Source: Lacihabitans sp. CS3-21
GTDB taxonomy: Bacteria > Bacteroidota > Bacteroidia > Cytophagales > Spirosomataceae
Direction of reading: 5' to 3'
Assembly (NCBI RefSeq): GCF_024343675.1
Contig: NZ_RJUD01000005.1
Coordinates: 1-64,000 of the forward strand
Length of the DNA: 64,000 nt
Translations under genes and position numbers: made by a program
The notes under the pieces: generated by a model
Seen by the model: the letters and a program-made list of their open reading frames with translations, nothing else
What the model was told of the DNA's origin: nothing
Databases searched by the model: none
Shown: piece by piece, positions 8,059 through 14,965 of the stretch
Layout: every line of letters starts with the position of its first letter
Numbering within the stretch: the stretch's first letter is position 1

Positions 8059-10333
8059 TAATTATTTTACTTTTCAATATAAAGACGACAGCTCATGTGG
8101 CAATCTTGGAGTTATAACGGTTGTTTTTATTCATCAACAATCAATTACTAATTTCAATGCCTTTTCCCAAGAAATTGATGTTTTCTTCCAAGAACATGCT
8201 CTGTCTGATAAAATAGTTGTGATTTTTGGAAAATATTTAGAACAAAAATCAAAGGATTTTATTATTAAAACTCCAGAGGAAGCTTTCAAAAGAGTACCCG
8301 GAAGGTCAAAAGATTTCTTTGACAAAAACCTCTTAGTTTATTCTTTTGATGCAGAAGGGTCGATGGTGTGTGTTAAAGGTAAGACACCCAAAAACGAAAA
8401 GGAATTTCACAAATTTCTGTTGCGAAGTGGTTCCACTATCCTATTTAAAAACAACGGAGGACTAGTTGAGTCAACACCCGACCATCATTTTGTTTTTCCA
8501 TCTGGCAAGCATTGCTCCAGATTTCTTAGAACAGGAAATGTTTTAATTAATCATCCAGAAATTTTCTATTTATCTTTTCAATTATTGCCTAAACTAAAGG
8601 AAACTAGTTACATTTATTGTGATACGGCTTCAATCAATGCATTACCGTATACCTTATTTGAGTTGAAAAGAAGATTTGGACAAGATTTTGTTTGTCCGTT
8701 AGTCTATAGTTTTAAATCATATGATTTATTTGAAGATAAAACATCAAGTTTCCCGCCTGATAGTTTAATTCTAATTTCATCTTCTACTTCAGGTGGAATT
8801 ATTGTTAGGATGCTGGAGAAAGAACTTGTTTCGAAATCCCAAATTTGTCTTTTATATTTTTTAGGAAGTAATTCTGATTATAGAGCTCATGCAGAACAAA
8901 TAATATGTAATCTAACCAAAGAACTAAATTTTGATATTGGTTTAGACGTATTAGATTCATTCAAAAAGAATGAACTTTGTAAATTTTGTGATGAAAACTC
9001 TAGGCCAATACCTATTAAAGGAGATGTCTTTTTAACGGTTCAACCACAGGTTAATTTACTGTCTCTCAAAACAATTCCTGAATATGCACCAAAAGCTTTT
9101 CCTTATTTTATTGAAAAATTCCGAGGCTTCGGGTCGTCAGAAAATACAATTTTAAAAGTGTATTATAAAGATGATACTAATGGAAAAGAGAATTATGAAA
9201 TTTATATAGATTACGCAAAACTTATAGAGAATATAGAGAGATTTGGTACTTACAAGAAATCCCTAGATAAATGTATCGATAAATGTATACCTGCAAATTC
9301 GAAAGTTATCTTAACCCTTCCTGATGTAGGTTCAAGACACCTTGCAGATTATATACTTACACAGACGAGTGGGGGCATTAATCCCAAAGTTATTAAATTC
9401 GAAGACAATTGGGTAGATGAGCTCAATGGCATAAATGGAACAATAGTAATTGTAGCATCCTGCATTTCCTCAGGAAAAAAAATGCTCCAGATAAGTAGAT
9501 TACTCAGAAAATTTCCTAATTTATGTATAGTTTATTTTATCGGAATTTTCAGACCGCCTAATGAAAATTATTCTAAAACATTATCAAGTAATCTTTCAAA
9601 AGGGAGTACTCCAAGTGATTCAAGTCCTGTAATTGCCGTTGAAACAATAAAATGTAGTAATAAGAAAAAGAATACTCCTTGGGCACGAGAAAAGGATTAT
9701 ATAGATAAAGTTATTACTGAAATTGATGAAGAATCAGATGCTGAACTTGATAATTATCTTAATCAAAGAAGGAATACATTACTTAATGCTAAAATAGCTG
9801 GAGGGCTGTCTAATGATATATTTCTGAAAACCCTTAATGGAAAAGACTTATTATTAAATAAAAATTTTGCCTTTTGGGAATTTGACTATGAAGAAAAAGA
9901 GGTTGCTCAATCCGAGTTATATTTTCAAATTTCTGCAATTTTAAATAAACTTTTCAACAAAGAAGTTACAGATCATCCTAGCCTGAATCAAACAAATTAT
10001 GTTAGAAATCTTTTAAGCCCAGGTAACTTTAGTAGGTTTAATGATGGTATAATCCAAGCAGCACTTCTTAGAGCAGGAGACTCCTCAGTATTTTCTTATG
10101 ATTTAGATAAATCCTCAAGCCAAGAAATGAAAGAGCAACTTCTAAGCATGTTAGAAAAATTACAAACCGACGACAGTGAAGCTTTACCTGAATTCATGTT
10201 AGCTATTGGTCTTAAAAAGTTGAAATTATTCGACGAAGATTTGATTGAATTTTTAAATAAAGCCATTGGGTGTGAGAATAAAATTATTTCTAGATTGGCG
10301 GAATATATCTTAGCAGAGAATTCTAAAAATTAA
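8051..10333 (+). CDS. Large protein with two degenerate phosphoribosyltransferase-like domains
   Basis: This 760-residue protein contains two segments shaped like the PRPP loop of type I phosphoribosyltransferases: SLILISSSTSGG (about residues 238-250) and IVIVASCISSGKK (about 464-477). In active enzymes the loop starts with two acidic residues; here they are SS and AS, so nucleotide binding without catalysis, or a different chemistry, is more likely. A CKFC pair (about residue 316) sits between the two. Residues 600-760 look all-helical. It overlaps the GHKL gene by eight bases and is followed six bases later by a truncated DUF4268-type gene start. I know no established name for this pair. 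Confidence 0.6.
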   Translation: MNNNYFTFQYKDDSSCGNLGVITVVFIHQQSITNFNAFSQEIDVFFQEHALSDKIVVIFGKYLEQKSKDFIIKTPEEAFKRVPGRSKDFFDKNLLVYSFDAEGSMVCVKGKTPKNEKEFHKFLLRSGSTILFKNNGGLVESTPDHHFVFPSGKHCSRFLRTGNVLINHPEIFYLSFQLLPKLKETSYIYCDTASINALPYTLFELKRRFGQDFVCPLVYSFKSYDLFEDKTSSFPPDSLILISSSTSGGIIVRMLEKELVSKSQICLLYFLGSNSDYRAHAEQIICNLTKELNFDIGLDVLDSFKKNELCKFCDENSRPIPIKGDVFLTVQPQVNLLSLKTIPEYAPKAFPYFIEKFRGFGSSENTILKVYYKDDTNGKENYEIYIDYAKLIENIERFGTYKKSLDKCIDKCIPANSKVILTLPDVGSRHLADYILTQTSGGINPKVIKFEDNWVDELNGINGTIVIVASCISSGKKMLQISRLLRKFPNLCIVYFIGIFRPPNENYSKTLSSNLSKGSTPSDSSPVIAVETIKCSNKKKNTPWAREKDYIDKVITEIDEESDAELDNYLNQRRNTLLNAKIAGGLSNDIFLKTLNGKDLLLNKNFAFWEFDYEEKEVAQSELYFQISAILNKLFNKEVTDHPSLNQTNYVRNLLSPGNFSRFNDGIIQAALLRAGDSSVFSYDLDKSSSQEMKEQLLSMLEKLQTDDSEALPEFMLAIGLKKLKLFDEDLIEFLNKAIGCENKIISRLAEYILAENSKN

Positions 10334-10338
10334 TTTAT

Positions 10339-10419
10339 ATGGAATTAAACAGCAAACAAAAAGTTGATTTAGAAGGAATTTGGAGATACGAATCCTCTCA
10401 AATTATTAAAATGATTTAA
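10339..10419 (+). pseudogene. Truncated copy of a DUF4268-type gene start (relic A)
   Basis: A 26-codon frame beginning MELNSKQKVDLEGIWRYE aligns without gaps to the first 18 residues of the intact DUF4268 protein at 12745 (MELSLIQKVELREIWKHE). Ten of the first 18 codons are identical at the base level. It then diverges and ends at TAA 10419. It lies six bases after the PRTase-like gene and 11 bases before the DUF3800 gene. Confidence 0.6.
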
Positions 10420-10430
10420 TAAGCATAATA

Positions 10431-11099
10431 ATGAATAAAACATTTAACATATATTGTGACGAAAGCTGTCATTTAGAGAATGACCATAAAAACTATATGT
10501 TTTTGGGTAAGATTAGTAGTGCCTATAATCAGGTAAAGCACCACACGGAGCAAATTAGGGAACTAAAGAAAAAACACAATTTCTTTGGTGAAATAAAGTG
10601 GACCAATGTATCCAAGTCCAAAATTCATTTCTATATTGATTTGGTAGAATATTTTTTCTACACGGATTTGCATTTTAGAGCAATAGGAATAGATAAAACA
10701 AAAATCAAACATCAAGAGTTTGGCCAAACACACGATGATTTTTATTACAAAATGTATTACTATCTATTGAATCATAATGTTCAGTCATTGTACAATTATA
10801 ATGTTTATCTTGACATCAAAGACACTTTGAGTGCATATAAAGTAAACAAATTGAAAGAAATTTTGAACTCTAAATATGGCGTATTCAGGAACATTCAAAA
10901 TATAAGATCACATGAAAGCATATTAATGCAACTTACTGATTTTATGATGGGTGCAATTTCATATTTGCACAACAATATAGAAAAAAGCAACTCGGCAAAG
11001 GTAAAAATTATAGAAAAAATAAAATCTAACAGTAATGTAGATTTGTTGAATACAAATTATTCTGACAAACTTAATTTGTTTTTTATTGAACTAAAATAA
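10431..11099 (+). CDS. DUF3800 protein (RNase H-like fold, likely nuclease)
   Basis: DUF3800 proteins are found repeatedly in defence and mobile regions and are predicted to have an RNase H-like fold. The expected acidic landmarks are visible: DES at residues 10-12 on the first strand, GEIKW at 53-57, D128 in YLDIKD, and Q167/D170 in LMQLTDFMMGA. The length, 222 residues, is usual. It is followed one base after its stop by a small protein with a BECR-nuclease-like pattern, so the two form a module. Whether DUF3800 is the toxin, the antitoxin-like partner or an independent nuclease cannot be told from the sequence. Confidence 0.8.
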   Translation: MNKTFNIYCDESCHLENDHKNYMFLGKISSAYNQVKHHTEQIRELKKKHNFFGEIKWTNVSKSKIHFYIDLVEYFFYTDLHFRAIGIDKTKIKHQEFGQTHDDFYYKMYYYLLNHNVQSLYNYNVYLDIKDTLSAYKVNKLKEILNSKYGVFRNIQNIRSHESILMQLTDFMMGAISYLHNNIEKSNSAKVKIIEKIKSNSNVDLLNTNYSDKLNLFFIELK

Positions 11100-11100
11100 A

Positions 11101-11607
11101 ATGCCAACCAATTTACTAAAAACATACAATCAATTGCTAGAGTTCTTGGCTCTTGAAGAAGGCAAACGAAAAGACTCACTGCTTCGGGTTTTTAATCGAG
11201 ACTTTAATGTTGAAAATCCAATTTTATTTAAATCCAAATGTGTTTATCCCACACCAAAAGAAGGACAAGATAAATTGGCTATACTTTTTACACATTTGAC
11301 AACTGTTATACAAGATAAAAAAGAGAGAAATAGGATTTTTGATATTAAACGTTCTGAAAGACTTCATTGGGTCAGATATCATTTAAATGAAACAAAACAA
11401 GATGAAATGTTGGTATTCTCGGTAAAAGAGCCAGAAGGTAACAGAACCTACATTTATGATAAAAAGGAAAACTATGTGGTTATTCTTGAACCCTTACGTA
11501 GAGTCTCTGGATATTATCTGCTTACTGCCTATTATATCGAGGGGAAAGATGTAAAAAGAGACAAAATATTAAAAAAATATAAAAGAAAATTAGATGAGAT
11601 ACTATAA
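11101..11607 (+). CDS. Small BECR/RelE-like nuclease candidate paired with DUF3800
   Basis: The 168-residue protein ends in a pattern reminiscent of phage and toxin nucleases of the Barnase-EndoU-ColicinE5/D-RelE (BECR) type. Segments include RLHWVRYHL (about residue 87), a strand pair around NRTYIYDKKENYVVILEPL, and the terminal LLTAYYIEG followed by a lysine-rich tail. The LLTAY-type strand is the most characteristic part. The N-terminal 85 residues are helical and unassigned. It starts one base after the DUF3800 stop, and a hairpin terminator follows directly, so the pair is a closed two-gene unit. The BECR assignment rests on pattern memory and is tentative. Confidence 0.5.
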   Translation: MPTNLLKTYNQLLEFLALEEGKRKDSLLRVFNRDFNVENPILFKSKCVYPTPKEGQDKLAILFTHLTTVIQDKKERNRIFDIKRSERLHWVRYHLNETKQDEMLVFSVKEPEGNRTYIYDKKENYVVILEPLRRVSGYYLLTAYYIEGKDVKRDKILKKYKRKLDEIL

Positions 11608-11612
11608 AATGC

Positions 11613-11644
11613 AAAAAACGCAGAGCATCTAGGCTTGCGTTTTT
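11613..11644 (+). terminator. Terminator after the DUF3800 module
   Basis: AAAAACGCA (ending 11622) pairs with TGCGTTTTT (11636-11644) around a 13-base loop, five bases after the stop at 11607. The downstream arm supplies the T run. Confidence 0.7.
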
Positions 11645-11831
11645 CGATTTCCTTTCTTCGGATGAAGAATGAACTTGATGCAAAATTCTAACTATTACTT
11701 CTGATAAACAAATGTTTTTCCAATTTTAACAAAAAAATAAATAAAATCTTGAGGGAGACAAATAACTTGAACTAAGTTATTTAGTAAATTCAGTTTTTAA
11801 AAACTACAAAATCTAACATTATCAAAATAAC

Positions 11832-11867
11832 ATGGAACTATCCCGCAAAGAAAAAGTAGAGATATGA
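11832..11867 (+). pseudogene. Truncated copy of a DUF4268-type gene start (relic B)
   Basis: An 11-codon frame, MELSRKEKVEI and stop, matches the first residues of the DUF4268 protein at 12745 (MELSLIQKVEL). Its TGA overlaps the ATG of the putAbiC-like gene (ATGA, 11864-11867), so if translated it would act as a coupled leader. It is the second such relic in the island. Confidence 0.5.
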
Positions 11868-12736
11868 AAAAAATGAATTTTTGGGCAATTAGATTATTAG
11901 CATTTGGTATTGTCGGAATGTTTCTACTGCCTTTCATAGTGACCCAAACCGCAATGTTAAACTTTTTTAATGTTGATTTTGGCACATCAAATCAAATAGG
12001 AGACATGATTGGTGGTATCACCGGCCCATTTGTTGCTCTAATATCTGCAGGGTTTGTCTACCTTACTTTAAGAGAGCAAATAGCCATGAATGATGAATTT
12101 AAAAAAAGATTTGAGAAAGAGGATCAAGAAAAAAAGGAAGATTTTGTATATAAGGAGATAGTTTCAAATTTGAAAACTGTAAATGATTTAATTTCAAATT
12201 TTACATATAGAGATTATCGGGGTCATACATCAAACGGCGTTAGTGCTATTAATTCTTTAACAAGGGATGTTGCATTTTTATACAAAGAAAATAATAAAGC
12301 ATACATTGATAAGGAATTTAAAACAGAAATATGGTATAAAGAACTTTCTGGATATATTATTTCGTATTTGGAGATTCTAGATAGGATATTTCTTTTTTGG
12401 AAAAGAGGGTATGATGTTATAGAAGAAAAAATCAAATTAGAGATACTTATACTAGAGTTGGAAAAAATTCGACTTAATTCATTGGGCTTGGCTCCTATTT
12501 TAGTTTCAGAATTTATTAAGTTACCACAAGTAATTTCTGGTCACATGGAATTTAAAAATAGAGAAGATCTAACGATACACTATGTATATGCCAAAATACT
12601 AAAGTTAGAATATAATCTGAATTTGAAAGCATATCCAAATGGGAAGTCTAGAAACCAGTCAGATTTAAAAATAATTTTTGAACATTTACCTCAGATAGAA
12701 AAGTTTTTCTTTTCAAATTACCAGTTAAAACTATAA
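11864..12736 (+). CDS. putAbiC-like membrane abortive-infection protein
   Basis: Two hydrophobic helices lie near the N-terminus: about residues 6-26 (FWAIRLLAFGIVGMFLLPFIV) and 47-68 (MIGGITGPFVALISAGFVYLTL). They are followed by a charged coiled-coil-like stretch (residues 70-100) and a helical cytoplasmic domain to residue 290. The GDMIGGITGPF...LISAGFVYLTLREQ segment is typical of the putative phage abortive infection family (putAbiC), whose members also serve as effectors beside retrons. Here there is no reverse transcriptase nearby. The gene is preceded by relic B with an ATGA overlap and followed eight bases later by the DUF4268 gene. Growth arrest on infection is inferred from the family. 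Confidence 0.6.
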   Translation: MKKMNFWAIRLLAFGIVGMFLLPFIVTQTAMLNFFNVDFGTSNQIGDMIGGITGPFVALISAGFVYLTLREQIAMNDEFKKRFEKEDQEKKEDFVYKEIVSNLKTVNDLISNFTYRDYRGHTSNGVSAINSLTRDVAFLYKENNKAYIDKEFKTEIWYKELSGYIISYLEILDRIFLFWKRGYDVIEEKIKLEILILELEKIRLNSLGLAPILVSEFIKLPQVISGHMEFKNREDLTIHYVYAKILKLEYNLNLKAYPNGKSRNQSDLKIIFEHLPQIEKFFFSNYQLKL

Positions 12737-12744
12737 AAAAAGCA

Positions 12745-13659
12745 ATGGAATTATCCCTCATACAAAAAGTTGAATTAAGAGAAATTTGGAAACACGAAGC
12801 CACAAATTTTACAAGGTGGTTGGCCAAGCAAGAAAACTTAGCTCTTCTAAGTGAAGAAATAAATATTGAATTAACCGTTATCGAAACTGAATACACTGTC
12901 GGTAGGTTTAATGTTTACATTTATGCCCAAGAAACCAACACCGGAAGAAAGGTAATCATCGAGAACCAATTAGAAAGAACCGACCACGACCATCTGGGCA
13001 AACTAATCACCTATGCTTCAGGAGTTGATGCTGAAATAATTATCTGGATTGTAAAAGACGGTTTAGAGGAACACCAACAAGCTTTGGAATGGTTAAACGA
13101 GAATACTGACGAAAGAATCAACTTCTTCTTGATACGTATGGAAATATGGAAAATTGGAGATTCCAATCCAGCACCAAACTTTCATATGTTAACCAAGCCT
13201 AACAATTGGTTCAAAACGATAAAACAATCATTAAGTGCCTCAAACTTCAGTGAGACTCAAACACAGCAATTAAAATTTTGGGATAGCTTCAAAGAATATT
13301 GTCAGGCAAAAAAGATTGATCTTAACCTAAGAAAAACATATCCCCAACACTGGTATGATATTTCCTTTGGCCGCTCAGACTGTCACATTGGCCTAACTAT
13401 TAATTCACAAAAAAAGGAAATGGCATGTGAGATATATATTCCAAATGCCAAAGAAACATTCCAAGAATACAAAAAGCACGAATCAGAAATAGAAGCAGAA
13501 CTAGGTAAGTTGCAATGGATGGAGCTGCCAGCCAAAAAAGCAAGCCGAATAAAGCTAAACACCAAAGCCGACTTCGCCCAAGAATCTAACTGGAGAGAAT
13601 ACTTTAAGTGGTTTGCTGAGCAAGCATTAAAGTTTCAGGAGACTTTTAATAAGTATTAA
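12745..13659 (+). CDS. DUF4268 protein with PD-(D/E)XK-like nuclease domain
   Basis: The N-terminal part (about residues 45-110) carries the signature of this family: VGRFNVYIYAQ, then VIIENQLERTDHDHLGKLITYASG, a strand-helix arrangement resembling PD-(D/E)XK nucleases with E-x-Q in place of E-x-K. The C-terminal half (about 160-304) is the DUF4268 domain proper. Such proteins recur in restriction and defence neighbourhoods; a DNA-end-processing or nuclease role is a reasonable inference but unproven. The position expected to hold the catalytic Asp reads FNV, so activity is uncertain. It is four bases from the next gene. Two truncated copies of its start occur upstream in the same island. Confidence 0.7.
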   Translation: MELSLIQKVELREIWKHEATNFTRWLAKQENLALLSEEINIELTVIETEYTVGRFNVYIYAQETNTGRKVIIENQLERTDHDHLGKLITYASGVDAEIIIWIVKDGLEEHQQALEWLNENTDERINFFLIRMEIWKIGDSNPAPNFHMLTKPNNWFKTIKQSLSASNFSETQTQQLKFWDSFKEYCQAKKIDLNLRKTYPQHWYDISFGRSDCHIGLTINSQKKEMACEIYIPNAKETFQEYKKHESEIEAELGKLQWMELPAKKASRIKLNTKADFAQESNWREYFKWFAEQALKFQETFNKY

Positions 13660-13662
13660 ACA

Positions 13663-14385
13663 ATGAAAGAGTTTCTATTTATCTTCACAGATTACCTAAA
13701 AGGAAATCCAACCTATCCCGCCATAAGACGTGGTTTGAATTTCATTTTGAATACGAGTATTGCTGCGTATTTCTATGAAAAGTTTATTGGAACTTATAAT
13801 TGGATTGAAATTTCAGATTACAAATCATTAATGGATTTTCTAGTGAAGGGTCATTTTATAATTCCACTCAGTTTTTACGTTCTAATCTACACATTTTTAG
13901 GGGTTTCAATATTTTTACTTTTTAACTTCCGCTTAGATTATCAGAAATTCAAGGCTATTCAAAAAATAAATGCAAAAGAGCTGGATAATGAGCGATTCGA
14001 TGAAATGCTAGAAGGCTTTTCAACACTAAGCTCAAAGTTTAACATTATTGTAATTTCAAAAGAAGAGATTATTTCGTTTTACAAAAACAAATTTGCCAAT
14101 GTATCCTCAACTGATATAAACGAACTTAAAAATTTAATTCATACCCTTAAGGCTAATTTGAGTAACCATTTTGGGTTAATTTTCAGATTGTTAATAGCTA
14201 TTTCTATTTATTATTTCAATACTTTGAATTTTCCTAACTGGTTATTTATTACAATTCTTTTCGTCTTGTTTATTTCAATATTCTTAGTTACTCAAGCATT
14301 TAGACTTTTAGATGTTTTACCGGCAGTTCACAGATTCTTAAATAAACAAGTGGATGAGTTTAGCAAGGGAAATCAATCAATCTAA
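13663..14385 (+). CDS. Four-helix membrane protein coupled to the DUF4268 gene
   Basis: No family is recognised for this 240-residue protein. It has a hydrophobic helix pair in the first 90 residues (LNFILNTSIAAYFYEKF and LSFYVLIYTFLGVSIFLLF). A soluble charged segment follows (about 90-160, with KINAKELDNERFDEMLEGF), and a second helix pair lies at about 168-210 (FGLIFRLLIAISIYYF and WLFITILFVLFISIFLV). A soluble linker between two membrane hairpins would suit a cell-envelope effector. It starts three bases after the DUF4268 stop and closes the island's plus-strand run. A defence role is inferred only from position. Confidence 0.55.
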   Translation: MKEFLFIFTDYLKGNPTYPAIRRGLNFILNTSIAAYFYEKFIGTYNWIEISDYKSLMDFLVKGHFIIPLSFYVLIYTFLGVSIFLLFNFRLDYQKFKAIQKINAKELDNERFDEMLEGFSTLSSKFNIIVISKEEIISFYKNKFANVSSTDINELKNLIHTLKANLSNHFGLIFRLLIAISIYYFNTLNFPNWLFITILFVLFISIFLVTQAFRLLDVLPAVHRFLNKQVDEFSKGNQSI

Positions 14386-14566
14386 TTAAATGTCGCGTTA
14401 ATGTTGTTGATAAAAATTTGACGATTTCAAGTTGAGTATAGTATGTTTATAAAACTAAGTGAGCCACTTGGTATAATTCTTATCTAAAGTATTTGGTTTT
14501 ATATTGACTTAGCTTTACCATACTTTTAAATATTTTACTTTTACACTTACTTTTACACTTAAAGGA
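14386..14566. other. Island edge: tandem 12-mers and IS21-end-like motif
   Basis: There is no ORF here. AGTGAGCCA at 14458-14466 is the reverse complement of the TGGCTCACT core of the IS21 end at 511. The 12-base word ACTTTTACACTT is repeated exactly in tandem at 14537-14548 and 14549-14560. Both lie between the last island gene and the tRNA-Arg 3' end, where integration sites are usually found. Confidence 0.4.
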
Positions 14567-14600
14567 AAAAGACTTACAATCCATTGATTATAAGTCTTTT
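14567..14600 (-). terminator. Hairpin downstream of tRNA-Arg
   Basis: AAAAGACTTA (14567-14576) pairs with TAAGTCTTTT (14591-14600), a 10-bp stem with a 14-base loop, 15 bases beyond the 3' end of the tRNA. T-rich sequence lies on both sides, so it can also stop readthrough from the island. Confidence 0.65.
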
Positions 14601-14614
14601 GATTTTTCTATTTG

Positions 14615-14686
14615 TGGTCCCAAAGGGAATCGAACCCATATCTAATGTTTAGGAAACATCTATTCTATCCGTTGAACTATGGGACC
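14615..14686 (-). tRNA. tRNA-Arg (anticodon CCT)
   Basis: The minus strand folds as a cloverleaf. The acceptor stem GGTCCCA/TGGGACC (7 bp) is followed by a D arm with TTCAACGGATAGAA. The anticodon stem GATGT/ACATT has loop TTCCTAA, giving anticodon CCT (reads AGG). The T loop is GTTCGATTC, with one T-T mismatch in the T stem. The discriminator is A and CCA is not encoded. The 72-base gene has its 3' end towards the defence island. Confidence 0.9.
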
Positions 14687-14747
14687 GTAATTGGAGTGCA
14701 AATTTCGTTAAATTTAAGAGAAATAAAAAGTATTCCCTTATAAAAAC

Positions 14748-14775
14748 AAAGAACCCCAGCAGAACTGGGGTCTTT
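14748..14775 (-). terminator. Terminator, probably of the lipoprotein/TonB operon
   Basis: AAAGAACCCCAG and CTGGGGTCTTT form an 11-bp stem with one bulged A and a five-base loop. It lies between the tRNA gene and the beta-helix lipoprotein gene, 190 bases past the latter's stop, and could act in both directions. Confidence 0.6.
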
Positions 14776-14834
14776 GCGGCATTTACCAATATGAATCAAG
14801 TTTGAAACTTGTATTCAAAGTCTTTATATTCTGA

Positions 14835-14912
14835 GGACACTGAGCGAAGCCGAAGTGTCATTTCTGCGGACACTGAGCGGAGCCGAAGTGTCACTTCGAC
14901 TACGCTCAGTGA
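14835..14912. repeat. REP-like repeat cluster (GGACACTGAGCG family)
   Basis: Two 26-base copies (14835-14860 and 14868-14893) differ at one position; each starts GGACACTGAGCG and ends CGAAGTGTCA. An inverted partial copy, CACTTCGACTACGCTCAGTG, sits at 14892-14911. Each copy has its own GACACT/AGTGTC dyad. Repeats of the ACTGAGCGAAG.CGAAGTG type are widespread intergenic palindromes in Bacteroidota and other bacteria. Confidence 0.75.
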
Positions 14913-14965
14913 CCAATTGTCAGTAACCAATAACTAGTAACCAATAACCAATATTCTAATCTAAA

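Noticed and set aside
11645-11831. Possible small gene between the BECR-like and putAbiC-like genes
   Set aside because: No frame longer than about 20 codons with protein-like content was seen; the region is AT-rich and follows a terminator.
10431-14385. A retron around the putAbiC-like gene
   Set aside because: There is no reverse transcriptase frame and no msr/msd-like fold in the island.
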